The notes: generated from the letters alone by a model not told the origin. A stretch of DNA of 64,000 bases from Baylisascaris procyonis (GCA_037389465.1 JAZARR010000074.1:3844001-3908000); one strand, 5' to 3'. Positions 39,390-52,200 are shown, counted from the stretch's first letter. Made by a program: numbers and translations.

Positions 39390-40440
39390 TATCTTAGCGC
39401 TCATCCGTCGCCGTCTTGACGCTTTGTATGCCGTCTGACTAATAGCGCGGGCGGCTTTCGTGGTCCTCCTCTGCTTCTGCTGTTTCCGACTGCATGCGCA
39501 GTAGCCTTTGTAGTGTCTTGTATTTCCGCACCGAGTGCACTTGTGGTTAAGAATCGGCATTCCTTGACGAAGTAAATGCCACCACGTTGCCAGCAACGTG
39601 TCAACGTGTCCGTGGAATCGCTCCTTTATCATATCCCATCGGATGTTTGGAGCGCTCCTCTGACGACGGTGTCCTTGGTGTGGCTGCCTTGTCGTATCGC
39701 GTCTGATGCTTGGATCGCTCTTTTGGCACCTTCCGTTTGAAGCGTTTTGACTTGCCTAGAACTGTCATAACGTTGACCGTCTCGGTCGCGCTCGTGTCCT
39801 CGACTATCCTGTTTTCGTACTTGAGATTGTCCAGCCGTCTGCATACTGTGATGGGGCCCTTAGGCGTCGCCTTAGCGTCCGCATCAATCCTGTTGAGCAA
39901 GCGGAATCAGTATCCGGCGTCTGCTGGCGATTGGAGTCTGCATACGAAGACGAGCCACTTGAACTATTCTGCGTTGAGTTCGCTCAGACAAAGCTTCTCG
40001 CAGTCCCGGTTGACGATGGTGTGTCGTATGTCGTGACGCCGTCTTGCGGACAGCGATATCTCAGGTCCGGAGATGTCCTTGAAGATGCTGACCGTTTCGT
40101 CATATCTCAGGTCGAGCACTTCGTTCGGAAAAAATGTAGTTTGCATGCTTTTCATAGGTCGCTGCTTCGAGTTTCCGCAACAGGAAGCGTATGCGTCTTG
40201 CGTCGTCGAGCTTCTCAGCGTTGATGTTGAAGTTGTCCTCGTAACGTTTGAATCACGTTTTGAACGTGACGTTTGCGCCCGGAACGTATGTGAAGGTTGC
40301 AACCGCGTTATCCAGAGCCGGATCGACAGTCAAGGCTTCTGTCATCTGCTCGTACCGATTGGGAGAGCCGTCAGCTGTTGCTGCATTGCGGCCACTATCT
40401 CCTGCATCAGTGCTTGCTATTCCTGTTGTCGTTAGAGTAG
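39390..40440 (-). pseudogene. Gypsy-type retrotransposon gag relic, frameshifted, no pol
   Basis: A minus-strand, GC-rich coding relic spread over several frames. Recognisable pieces in order: a Gln-rich start with TALPIG, VATFTYVPGANVTFK, FNINAEKLDDARRIRFLLRK, YDETVSIFKDISGPEISL, LLNRIDADAKATPKG, and near the end a retroviral-type zinc knuckle C-T-R-C-G-N-T-R-H-Y-K-G-Y-C (CX2CX4HX4C) at about 39495-39540. These resemble gag of gypsy-like elements in nematodes. At least three frame changes and a stop in the middle make it inactive. A short internal duplication (RSKHQTRYDKAA / RSKHPMGYDKGA) lies before the knuckle. Protease, RT and integrase are absent, so it was truncated on insertion or by deletion near 39390. 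Confidence 0.8.
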
Positions 40441-40485
40441 CGGAACAGCGAGGCGGGTAGGAATTCCATTTTCTATCGCGAATGC

Positions 40486-40500
40486 GAATTCTGGTCGCCA
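40486..40500 (-). other. Likely tRNA primer-binding site
   Basis: TGGCGACCAGAATTC begins two bases inside the presumed LTR end, as in LTR retrotransposons primed by a tRNA 3' end. The tRNA was not identified. Confidence 0.45.
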
Positions 40501-40502
40501 GT

Positions 40503-40856
40503 TGTTGTGATCAGCAGCGGCGGCGTTGAGAGGAGTGTAGGTATAGGGCAGGAGCCGATAACCGTTTCTAGATGCCAGTATTCAAGTGCAAAAGCGAGAT
40601 AGAAGGAGTTTATGGGAGTGCGCCACGGCCCCTAAACACGAATGAACGGGCCGAAAGCCCGCCTTATATAGGCCCCAAATATCGCCTTGGGTGGGAAAAG
40701 AGCCAAATAAGTCGACCACTGAAACGACGTTATATGAAGAACAATAAACGAAAATCGATTATACGGGTAAATGTGATCACCTGCAGTGTTAGATCACAAG
40801 TAGATGTCTTGGATTGGCTCTTCGGTGCAATGCCCAACAATCGCCTAGTTTTTACA
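40503..40856 (-). mobile_element. Probable LTR of the gypsy-type element
   Basis: Minus-strand sequence from TGTAAAAAC (40856) to ACAACA (40503) stands just upstream of a primer-binding-like TGG start and the gag relic. It contains a GGCCTATATAAGGCGGGC promoter box (about 40660-40680). The start was chosen at the nearest TG and is approximate; no second LTR copy was found in the window. Confidence 0.5.
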
Positions 40857-41510
40857 TTTATATATTTTTGACTCGTTGAGAAAGTGAGAAAAGTAATAGC
40901 ATTGTAAGGCGTAATTTAAAAAGCTTTGCACAGCTATGAAACAGTAAAAGTAAGACATTTCTAGCATAATTCGAATTGATGGATTTTAGAGTATTTTATT
41001 AGTGTTGGGTTGATCGTTTCAATACCTTTCAAAAAACGAAAAAAAAACGCTTAATGGTCTTATATATTGAAGAAACAACAGAAAAATTTCAGTTGAAAAA
41101 ATTTTCTTTCTTTATTCGTTATTGTTTGATAATTCATTGATTAATTAAAAATTGAGGGTGATAAGAATATCCAAAATTTTAAAGAAAATATTCCAAAAAT
41201 AAATAAAACAACATTCGGTTTCATCTAAATGGTGTATGTTCAATGAGAAGGAAGCAACAAAAATGCGTCGATGTGTGTTATTTGAGGGTCGATGCTAACA
41301 TAGAGACAGCGAGAGGAGAGAACACTATGTGCATAGAATCGAGCTTTCCATCAGACCACATAGAGGGAAGGTGCTCGGCGTGTTGGCCTCCTCTGCTCGC
41401 ACACACGCTCAATCGATCATCAAGCGCCGTTTCTTCTTTTTTTTTTTTTTGTTCGAGTTCTCTTCGGTTGCTAGCTGTTGGCGTCCGAATCGTTTCGCTT
41501 ACCGTCATTG

Positions 41511-41538
41511 GAATCTTACATTTCTTCTTGTAAGATTC
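41511..41538. repeat. Perfect 10-bp inverted repeat (hairpin)
   Basis: GAATCTTACA and TGTAAGATTC flank an 8-base pyrimidine loop. The stem is too short for a typical pre-miRNA. Confidence 0.8.
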
Positions 41539-41582
41539 AATTATTGCTAGAAGTTATCGAGGTGACGATAATACCTTATTAC

Positions 41583-41650
41583 CCCTCTCTCTCCTCTTCC
41601 TAGTATCTTAGTCATCTTTGTTCCATGTTGCAATTGCCTGCTTCAACGAC
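41583..41650 (+). repeat. Diverged duplicate segment, copy A (copy B 42051-42110)
   Basis: CTCTTCC, ATCTT, GTCATCTTTGT, CCA, TGCAATTG recur in the same order at 42051-42110, about 450 bases downstream, in a C/T-rich context. It looks like an old local duplication or two insertions of one short repeat. Confidence 0.45.
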
Positions 41651-42538
41651 CGCTATACTGCTGGTGAAATTAACTTAGAAAATTATAAAGCATAGCAAAT
41701 TTATTTTTTCAAGCTCTTTTTTTTTTAATTTTTAATTTTCTCGCATTATGTTGATGTTATCATGTATGTATTTTGACCAACAATTTCACCGCTTAGTTTT
41801 AGTTGATGAACGATATACTGAAATCTAATGGAGATAATCGATTCTATGTGTTGACTTCACTTCCTCAACTTTATTCCAATTGATCACTTTTCGTAGTTGA
41901 TCCGCATTAAATCCTACTAAATTGCCGATAAATTTACAGATCGATTTCGTTCAAAAGTCAATCGGGTCCAATCCTTCGATTTCATTGAAAAGTTAGTGCT
42001 ACATGTCGTTGTCACCCCCTCCCACCCCACTCGCCTATAGCCTCTTCCATCCTTCTCTTCCCCATATCTTTGTCATCTTTGTCCCACGCTGCAATTGTCG
42101 TCTGTTCACTCAAACGGATTGCTAATGTAGGTATCACATCAGTCTACCTGATGTCCTTTCCTATTTGCTATGTACTTTAGCCAATTCGCTCTATAGAGGC
42201 ACATTATGTCGGTATCATCTGTTTGTCTATGTGCCTAGAAATTTCAACTCAGAATTCACCGGAAATAAAGTTACTAAATCTGATCATAATGCACACCTCA
42301 CGATGATCTTCTCCTTTATATTTTCATGTTTTCTGTCAGTTTTGGAAAAATATTCAGATATTTGAATTTACCACAAAAATTTGCATACATATTACTTGTG
42401 GGATTTCCACCTTGTGCGGCTTCAACCGAAGATAAACGAAATCCTTCGTAGAACATTTGTATAGGCAGTCAGATGAGTTAATGTAGTGTTTCATTATGTC
42501 GGAAATTTTATTTTTATTGAGAACCTATTGGATTGAGT

Positions 42539-42583
42539 GGTCAGATGAGTGGAAGGTAAAAAACGCATAGCGTGCCACTTCCC
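42539..42583 (+). repeat. Dispersed 45-bp repeat, copy 2
   Basis: Reads GGTCAGATGAGTGGAAGG and then TAAAAAACGCATAGCGTGCC, ACTTCCC; same layout as copy 1. Confidence 0.6.
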
Positions 42584-44436
42584 ACTTGACGCATCTCCAC
42601 ATGCTTAATTAATGTGATAGTAGATTGGTTTATTGGTTGGAGTTATAAAAGACGCTGCCCTCATGCTTCCCATATGTATTATAATGGGAATATTTGAGAT
42701 GTATGTAATGCAAAAAGTGGGAAAGCGCACCAGTGAACGAGCTGCAACTGTTTATTCTTTTTCTCAGTACTCACTCTTATCAGCTGGTTTCATAAATTGT
42801 CAGCGAATAATATAGTTGACGCAATAGCACCTCTATATTTCAATTGCCTTGACCGTTATGCAAATCTAAGAAAATGTTTTTTTTTTGCTGCCAGATGGGT
42901 GTCAGAATAGAAATTCGACCATATGCAAAATGCATCTAAATCTCTTGTTGCTTTTATCAATAACTGTCTACAACTATCATCGTAATTGTTCGAGTAACTT
43001 CAAAATTAATCGATCAGTTACTTCGTTAAGGTCACATATGCTCATCAATTTTCCTCTGTTTAGTTTCAGTGATTCTTGAATTAAAACTTCTGCACATATC
43101 GATCGATGCACGCACCTATATGTGCATAGATGCAACACTGTTGTGACGTTATTTGTAATTGCAAAGGTGCATCCTAATTGCTATTCATATTCGTGCATGT
43201 ATCCACCCGTTTATTTTGATACTGAAATTAGTATTGAAATATTGATATTACGCTAAGTTATCTTCTCAATCGATATTGCACGTCGTTAATTGCACTTGAT
43301 TTGATCATGCAATCAGCAGATTAATTTTGCATATTTCCTATAATGCAAATTGGCCGATCTATTTGATCTCTGAGATATTTGCATAAAATTTGCAACTACT
43401 GAAAGAATAGAATTGAAGCATTAAAACTCAAATTTCGCAGATTCTAAAGCAGCCTATTTTGTTGCATAAAGCTGGCAGCATGGCTTCGCTTTGTCCACTT
43501 CCCCCTTCCCCTTCTATCTCTACTTATTTCGTTATTGATGACCGTATACTTGAAACGATGCTGTATTTTGATAACTTCACATTACAAGTTCTTCTCGTTA
43601 ATGTCGAAAAACTTTTATTTATATCAATAAACAAGTGAATTATTTATATTCGTCAATAACATTAAAACTATTCGTTAATCTTCGATATGTACAATGCTAC
43701 CTTCTATTTTTAGTAATAATTTAATAGATTTATTATATATTTGCATATTATTTAAAATTCTTTTAGAGTATTTCTTTCTCTGAAATTTTATTCTCCCATT
43801 TTATATATGCTGTATCGCAGAGATGAGATTCGTTCAATTACACTATATCTTGTGCTATTACTTTGAAGTGTTGATGCGATTGCTTTAAATTTTGTTAGTA
43901 TAAGAGCAATGGAAATTCCACGTATGCAATGAAATGCGAATATTTTCAATAAATGTCGTCAAAACGACATAATTCACTGATTGATTGTTCAACGATTGAT
44001 GAATTATCTAAAATTCACAATGGGAAATACTCTTACGTATTAGGGTGGGATGGGGGATACCATGAAATATGATTTCATGTGATTTGCGTAATGCTTGTTA
44101 TGTAATGAATATTTCGTTATGTTAGAGTTGATTGTTAAAACAATGGTTCATAGATTTTACATAAGAAAATTTGAAGAATTTCTCTTCTATTCAGGTATTA
44201 AACTAAATGCTTTTCTTTAAGAGCAATCTTTATAGTATTATTTTTTCTTTAGATTTACCTGAAAAGGTGTTTTTGTGCGAGCAATATTCAGATGAGATTG
44301 CTTAGGTGTTCCAACAATTCTCTTCCTCTTCCCTTCCGTCTTCCTACCACTTTAAAATGTTTGCTAAATAAACGTGGAATAGGCGTATCACTCCTATATG
44401 TGTCATGGCGAAGGGAGGGAGAGTCGACTAACTCAC

Positions 44437-44557
44437 CTTGTATCATACCCACAGTACTAAATCTGCAATTTACTGAGCCAGCGAAATTACAGAAATATGA
44501 TAGATTGCCGTGAGAGTGGCGAAATTTTTTGACGGCTATCAAGTGTTCGAAATTCAT
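44437..44557 (-). CDS. Candidate first exon on the minus strand, unknown gene
   Basis: ATG at 44557 opens 40 codons (beginning MNFEHLIAVKKFRHSHGNL) up to a strong ATACAAG-GTGAGT donor, leaving phase 1. A possible acceptor, TTAAGCAG, lies upstream and could serve for leader trans-splicing. No downstream partner exon was found. The donor is the main support; the sequence itself matches no family I know. Confidence 0.25.
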
Positions 44558-46907
44558 GCGGGTTGTTAATTTTTCTGCTTAACGTTCGAAGAAATCGTTG
44601 GATTTTTTGAGGGGAGGCATTGGTTTTGAGGGGATTTTCATATGCATTACCGATTTGTAGCACTACGTAGTCAATTATCGAATAGTCTTTCTGTCTATTC
44701 TAGGAGGACCGAAAGGAAATGAAATTGTGGAATGAATTTTAAAACAATCTTGCATAAACCATATTGGTGGAAAATTTACTAAAGTATTTAAATATTTCTT
44801 TGGTAGACCTTCATCTTGAACGCTTTTAGATCACTTCGCTACTCTCACCCATCTCCGTTCTTCCGTTCATGCACTCCTTATCATTTTCTCGCCTCTGTTA
44901 GCTCGGTTCTTTTCTTGTTGTTATGCCTTTACCGTAATTTTTTTAACCAGTCTATCGTATTCTCACTAAAATGATGGTTACATTTTTTGAGTAGAAGTGA
45001 ATATTCAGTGAAAATCACTTATTGCAGTTTTGCAGGCAAGGCAATTGTCTCATGAGCCCAAATCTGCTATTGAATAGAATCGTTTTCCTCATAGAAGCTA
45101 ATATTTAGGTGTCCTTCCAACTAAATTGTTGTATGATGTGTGATAATAATAACAGTACTCATAATATTGATAATTATAATAGCAATAAAGCATTAATAAT
45201 AACATTAAATAGGCAATGGCGTCCTATATCAGATCCCCCTAGGATAGAAGGCGTTATTCGAACCGATTTGTTTTATATCTGGTTATCTTTGCCTTCCATA
45301 TCTCTTGTGATTCCCTTATTGACAATTCTAATTATTTTGTTTGTCCATCATTCCACTCATTTGTAATTTTATTTGAATAATCAAGCATTGTCTCACAAAT
45401 TGTTTGTGTTCATCACACTTGAGAGAGAATTCTGCTGAAACAACTCCTAATAGTGATAACCAATCAGATTCCATTGATAAGCAACCGTTGTATCGTTAAT
45501 TTAGGCTTCACTTATTTTATATTTGACTGGCTATTATACAGTTCTACCGTAGATGCGGATGTTCGAAACAGGATGCGCTTTCTTTATTATTGATCACTCT
45601 TGTATTGTTCATCTATATTTTAGTCTATTTGCATATGCAAATTACACTGCGACCAACTCATACCTATACGTATGCTTGTGTGTTTGATTGTTTCAGCATG
45701 AATATTTCCGAACGTTGAATGACGAAATGTTCTAAACATAATCTGCACCATTCCACCAATTTCCAAGTCGAAAAGTCAATTTTAAATTAAATATTAAATA
45801 TTTGAAGTGTGGAAAAATTTGCATATGAAAAAAATTTTCACCGCTGTTGAAACTATAAGGCGTTGGCGGATGAATGTTAATGCACGAAATTTCCACAAAT
45901 GATGGTAAAATTGTTTTATTCAAAAATAAGCTTGCGTTATTTTGTATATTTTATAACTGTTTATTATTTGATGAGATGGATTCTCTAAAATTAGGTTCAC
46001 TTAATGCGAACTGTTGTGCGCATGACTACCCTGTTGTTTTTTGATCATATATTTACGTTTATTTCTTTGTTTTTTCAGTTAAATTATTTTGAAGAGAGCT
46101 CATTGTAATATTCTTAACAGTGAATAGGCAATTAGTATTTAAAATAATGAAGAAAGAAGTTTGTTTATTTTTTAACGTGTTCTCGTTGACTGAGTTAAAA
46201 TAAGATGAAGAATAAGATGGAAGATCGTCGAAAGATTAGGGAGTTATTGGAATCTTTTTGCTCTTGTCTCATCCTTCCAGAAAGCAGCTTTACGGTCGCT
46301 CTTCTATCAGCCTTCACATTCTCGTACCTACTTCACCTTATCGCAAATCAAGCCTCATACAGTTTTATAGTTTTTTTTTTTAACTCGAAGGAGCGATAAA
46401 TTTTTTATCATCGATGCCAAGTGAGTGAACAGTTGTAAGATGGAAGTTACAAAAAAATAAAAATAAATTCCTAGGATATATAGGTACATCGATTGACTAG
46501 AAATTTCCCTTTCAGTCATTAACTTCGTTGATATTAATGCTTTCAAATAGGGATCGTTCATGTTAGTATGTCACAAGATGCCATTTGCAAAACTTTACAA
46601 TTTTCAGCTTATATTTTTTTTAACTCATCGATATATTCGTTGTTGGAAATGTTTGTTGGCATTTTTTTATTGCAGTGGAATTATCTATACAAATATTAAT
46701 TGTGCTTACCTTTGCACAGGTAGGATGATCTAATATTGGGACAGTTATGGATTAGTGACAGTTTATCGCACGAACGTTTTGTTATATAGACAATTATATG
46801 GAAAGTAACAGATTCGCTTATTTGAGTGTTATTTAAAATCAGAGACGCTTTATTACGTATCGATAGTAATTCAAAAAGAAAAGTTCTTAAAACGACCGTG
46901 CTGGATT

Positions 46908-46978
<71 letters not shown>

Positions 46979-46982
46979 TTTT
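46908..46982. repeat. (TTTA)n tetranucleotide repeat
   Basis: About 18 uninterrupted TTTA units. Confidence 0.97.
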
Positions 46983-48859
46983 TGAACTCATTCCTCTATA
47001 AAGGGAATATTTTTCTTTTTCTTTTTTTCTTATTTATTCTTAATGAATCGTTTCTTTTTTTGTTGTTGTTTGATAATATTTTTTTTTTATTTCAACTTTT
47101 GCTTCATTGAATATTTCTGCAAAAAAAAATTTCATCGAAATATTCATGAAATTAAAAAAAAAAACAATTTTTAGAAGCATAAATCGATTTCGCAATCTAA
47201 GGAAATAATGCAACTTAAGTTGTTGTTGTTTTTTTTTATATATTTTATTATGTAAAACGCAAAATGACTCCATTGTATTCATTCATCAAAATAATAATCT
47301 GTTGGTGTTCCGCTTTCTTTATATGTTAACAAATCAGCCTTCTCTCTAAAATATCGTAAATCAATCATAAATATCCATTCAAAAATGTTTTAAGGTTACA
47401 GTTCAAAGCATGATATATATGTTTCAATTTAATGTGCTGCTCTTCATAGTAGATCTTTTAAGGCGTAGAGATGAATTGAATTCACTACCCTCAACCGCAT
47501 TAAATAGAAAATTAAATAAAATGAAACCGCATTAAAAATTCGGCGTTTCTTAATTTTGAATTCACTACTTTATTAATTATAAGAAGTGCAAAAATGCATT
47601 ATAAATGTTGAGTATTTAATCTTATAATCTCTTTGAATATGTAATAAAATGAGTTTAAAATGACTAAAGCTGATATAATAGTTTATATTAGCGATCGAAT
47701 TTGAGAATCGACTTCTTTCAGCTTATAAAAGTGTGTTGCTTTTATTTCTTGCATTTATTTTTCTTTTCTCTCATCTGAAAAATGATACTCGTGGAAGATT
47801 TAGAAAATGCAAAATTCTCTTGCTTCAGTTTTTTTTTTCGCAGGTACTTTTTTTCTCTTCTTTTCTGGTTATTTTTTTGGTGTTTTGGCTCATAAGCAAT
47901 AATTCACAACTTCCGATAGCTTTTAAACACCGACTAGAAGGGGGAGTGGGTAAGGCAGGCTATCATATATGATCGCATTTCAGTGTAATGTAATTTTTCA
48001 ATTAACCTTATTAACGATGCTAATACTTGGACATTATATTTTTGTATTATTCGATTGTTGATGTTTATTAAGCTTAAAATATCTTTTATGTTAGCCCTCT
48101 TAGAGCATATCTTTCATTGCACACCTTTCATGTTATCTCTTTTATTACTACAATTTAATCACCTCTTTGATAAACGGTCCCCTTATTACTAGCATATTAT
48201 TGCTCTCATATTACTTTCTTTTGTCGTTGTCTCAAGAACTAGCAGAAATTTCTACTTGTTGTGTGTTCCTCTTCTCGACTTATTTCTTCCTGTTTACGAG
48301 AGAAGAAGCGAAACGTTGCAAAGAGAGTACTTTTTTTTCATTCTGACGTTGATATATGTAAATGTAAAGCTTAACTCATAATACATCATATTGTTTTGAA
48401 ATGATGTTTTTTTTTTCGTTGTTTGGTTAATCCATTAAGGTTTATAAACATTCGTCGTCTTCGTAACCTATTCATTCTTAACAATATACCCTTTTTCTAT
48501 GGGGCTGTTAACTTTTTTTTTGTATAGGTGTATCAAAGAGGTACTCTAACATAGTGGGAAGTTCGAGCTTTCTTAATCAATCGATATTTGAGAAATGAAG
48601 CTCAAATGTTGCCTTATATCGCCTTGATAGTGAGATGAATGAGAGCAAAGATCCGATAATATTCGATGTTGTATGCAGCTATCGTTAACAACGATTCCGC
48701 TCAATATTCACATCGAAATAAATTGAGAATATTTTTAAATAATAAAAAATATTAGACTAAAGCATATAAAGATGAATCTATCGTTAACTTGCTAATATTA
48801 ACGATGAATCTTTGAGTTGTATAGAGTATGCGATGTGGGTGTCTTCAAATTGCGAGCAT

Positions 48860-49080
48860 TCACGACAACCCTCTCTGCTCTGCACAATTCGATAGCACAG
48901 CAACCAACGCCGCTTCAACTTGCCATCCGTTCACACGGCAGTGCTCTTCTTCACTCGCATGTGCTTCTTTCTCTTCGTTTCCAATATTGATTCTCTTTGT
49001 GACGTCATTGCGGTTTGCTCGTGCTGCAGTTAGTGCTGTTATTGCTGCTATTGCTGCTACTAAATGCTGTGATCTTGCTT
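48860..49080 (-). CDS. Candidate terminal exon of an unknown minus-strand gene
   Basis: On the minus strand a TTTCCCTAG acceptor opens a 72-codon frame that ends in TGA at 48860. The peptide has an Ala-rich helix (HLVAAIAAITALTAARA), an acidic stretch (GNEEKEAHASEEEH) and WQVEAALVAVLSNCAEQ. It is notably GC-richer than the surrounding DNA and reads like a folded helical protein. The opposite frame is also open, with an ATG-like start at 48828, but is a less protein-like Cys/Ser mix. The preceding exon was not found. A CRE-like palindrome TGACGTCA at 49000-49007 falls inside, so an enhancer island is another reading. Family unknown. Confidence 0.35.
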
Positions 49081-49879
49081 CTAGGGAAATTTAGTGTCTT
49101 GTCGATTTACTAATATTTAAAGGGAAATGCTAAATGCATTTTTTATTTTTATTTTTATTTTTTTGCATTAATGCAATTTTATTTCGATATTAAACGATAA
49201 GTTTAGATGCACTACAATCTTATATATTTCACTTTTCGTTGCGTAATTTTTCTACGAATTGTATTTTTTTTTTTTTTCTATCGAATACTCATTGTATAAA
49301 ATCACAAATGGATTATGTGATTCCTTGTTGAATTTATCAACATTTATTTCCTTTTGCCATCGATAAAAGTGTAGAATTTATAATCTCTACGGTATAATCT
49401 CTGTCCGTTTCTTTAGCATCAACAGGTTGGGGATTTTCCATATCGCTGTTATTATCTCAACTGAAATGATTATTTGAATGCGATCGATGAGTGAAATTGA
49501 ATAGTATTTGGTTTGCAGTACGAGTGGCCTCTTCGAAGAGTTTGAATTGCTGTGCTACCACTTTGACGCATTTCTTTTTATATAATATTTGTCGTTTATT
49601 GGCGCTAAATTTTAATAAATCACGCTGTACGTTTGTTCTATCACCTTGAAGAGTTTTTTAGAATATAAGGTGTTCTGCTTTACTGTTCTTTTTTATTTTT
49701 GTTTTTATTTTTATTTATTGATTTTTATTATTTCTATTTCGTTTTTCAAATTGCCTGAACACATTGCGCCATGTGGTGATGCACAACTCACAGCCGCAGC
49801 TGATTTCATCTCAGCATTGTTATAGTAAGTTGTAGAATCTCATTTAGTTTTTATAGCCGGAGGTGCTCTGATGGAATTT

Positions 49880-49881
<2 letters not shown>

Positions 49882-49949
<68 letters not shown>
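49882..49949. repeat. (AT)n microsatellite
   Basis: About 34 uninterrupted AT units followed by CGCGTG. Confidence 0.95.
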
Positions 49950-49950
<1 letters not shown>

Positions 49951-50054
49951 GCGTGAAGTTGCAGTTTTCTACAGCCAAGTGAAAAAAAACCCAGTGCCAA
50001 TGCATTAGTACAGACACGCCAAACTCAGCTTACAACAAAAGGAAATGCATCCAA

Positions 50055-50100
50055 GGGAGGCTGGCACGATATGTGCTTCAGCTTCTCACTCACCTGACCG
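50055..50100 (-). repeat. Dispersed 45-bp repeat, copy 3
   Basis: Reverse-strand copy of the GCGCATAT..GTGCCA element, reading GGTCAGGTGAGTGAG and then GAAGCACATATCGTGCCAG. Confidence 0.6.
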
Positions 50101-50924
50101 GTCAGTTTTGATGTGTAATCGGCGAGGAATATTGTGTTTTCTGACGGGGGAGTGAGTTTTCAATGGTAATAGGGGAACTATTGGTCTTATGAAGAAAATA
50201 CGCGCATCTGAGAGTATATGCAATAGAATGAGCTTGCAACTACTGAAATAAGCTTATTCCTATTCGAAAATTCAAAAAAGAAGTTCAAAAATTTTCTCTA
50301 AAATTTATGTCCCCTCATAATCTCTCATATTAATGATGGGACTCTCTCAAAATAAAATACGAAAAAATTGTAGTCTGTATAGTTGGTTGTTATGTCGAAA
50401 GTCGATCGCATTTCACAAGTCAAATGGCTGACATTCGTTTGTTTCGAATCTCTCTCGAAGAACCTTACGAAATAATGATAAAACAATTATTTAACCGTAA
50501 AGAACTTACATTTGTTAGATGATGAAACATTCAGGAAAATTCTTTCTTGCTGATTGTAATATTCATATTTTCTCAATCTTGATGAACCTTAGGGGGAGGG
50601 CAGAAGTTTCCCCATTCCCCCGTCCCCCTCTTTACGGCGCTGAGAGTGAGTGAATCTTCTGCTCGGCTTGAAATTTATAATTTTTATGTGGAAAGATTAA
50701 AATATTCGTAGGCATGTTTCCATTTCTTAGCTCTTTCGAGAGCGTTAGTAAATCGTAAACCAAAATGAATTTTTCTTCGACGTGATTGATGTGAATTTAA
50801 AAAAAAAATTCGAACGATGCGAAATGCTTACAGTTTTTTTTTTTTTTAATTGTTTAAATATCTGCAACTGTTGTAAATATTGACCGATCATTGTCGATTA
50901 TGGTGTGGGCGATGATTCTTTAGT

Positions 50925-51030
50925 GTCTATTATGCGCACCAAATTTCCGACTTCTGGTCACAATGTTTCCCTAGTTGGAACTATTGGACCGACAAACAGA
51001 CACATACACACATGCGTATGCACGAACGTA
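50925..51030 (+). repeat. Repeat-like segment with a GACA/CA-rich 3' tail
   Basis: The segment runs CACCAAATTTCCGACTTC..GGTCACAATG..TTGGAACTATTGGACCGAC and then into ACAGACACATACACACA. Related arrangements appear at about 11000-11115, 19800-19860 and 51830-51905, which suggests a short dispersed element with a microsatellite tail. Confidence 0.4.
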
Positions 51031-51164
51031 ACGCCAGACGTAACGCCATCTTTGCATTGCAAACATGCACAAAAAACAACGAGCAATCAATTTAGTGTTT
51101 TAGAAAAAAATGCATGAAAGTGCTATGGTGCAGTTTATTCAAACGCTTTGAAAGCAACTAGAGG

Positions 51165-51205
51165 AACGTGCCAAATAAAGTGGCACGATATGCGCTTTCA
51201 ATTCG
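51165..51205 (-). repeat. Dispersed 45-bp repeat, copy 4
   Basis: Reverse-strand copy with the best core, GAAAGCGCATATCGTGCCAC. The GGTCAGGTGAG flank is not preserved. Confidence 0.6.
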
Positions 51206-52118
51206 TTTTTCTATGCTAGTGGTTATTTCATTTATCAATAATTAAAGAAATATCTCCAATAATAGAGTCGTTTTTAACTTATTCTGGCGTTCCTAGAATA
51301 AAGGCTAATTTCTTTTAGCAACGGAAGCAGTATGTGATGTAATTTCTATCGAGTAATCGATTTGCATGTTTATATAACATAGCGCTATATTATCTACATT
51401 ATAGGTATTGTCTGATAGTATAAGACTTGAAACTATTAGAAATATTCGTTCATATCAATAAACATAGTATTCTTTACGATGTAATGATAACAGTAATAAA
51501 TGCAGAAGTGCGCCTATATGAATTGGTATGATTTACACTTTTTGCATGCTATTCACCGATCATTTGCTTTTGTAATTTGTCAACGAATAATATATGCATG
51601 AAAGAATATATTATTCTTTTGCTCAATATGATTTCTTCATAAATCATCTCGAAAAGTTTATTTTGTTGGCAACTGACTGGTATAAAGTGATGACCGGCTG
51701 GCATAAAATACATGCTGCTTCTTCCAACTTTAAAACTCTGCAATTTTATATGGAATTGATTTATGAAAGAGTGAGAATGGGTATAGCCGATCATCTCATC
51801 GTGTATCAACTATTTTTCACATTTTTGGGCACTAAATTTAGCACCTCAGAATTCATTGGCTGTCGAATTGAAACTACCGAGCAGGTAGACGCACAGACAT
51901 ACTTGTGAAGTTGACGAAAATTTAGAGCAAAACGCATTTTATTTATTTTCTTATGCCTGATTCACTTTCGTGCCCCATCCTTATAATATTCAAAGAATGT
52001 ATAGTATTTTCTAATGGACTGTAATTTTTTTTTTTTTTTTTATAACAAAATTGGTATATCTTATACACCGAAGCGATATTATTTTGTAAATCTTAGGCAA
52101 TACACAGCATTTGTGAAA

Positions 52119-52161
52119 TATTTATTTATTTATTTATTTGCTTGTTTGTTTATTTGTTCAT

Positions 52162-52200
<39 letters not shown>

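Noticed and set aside
41278..41533. Open frames on both strands around 41.3-41.5 kb
   Set aside because: Overlapping frames all open in a GC-richer patch with a poly-T run; no splice or domain support.
46826..47110. 94-codon plus frame
   Set aside because: Built from a TTTA repeat and poly-T; no coding composition or splice context.
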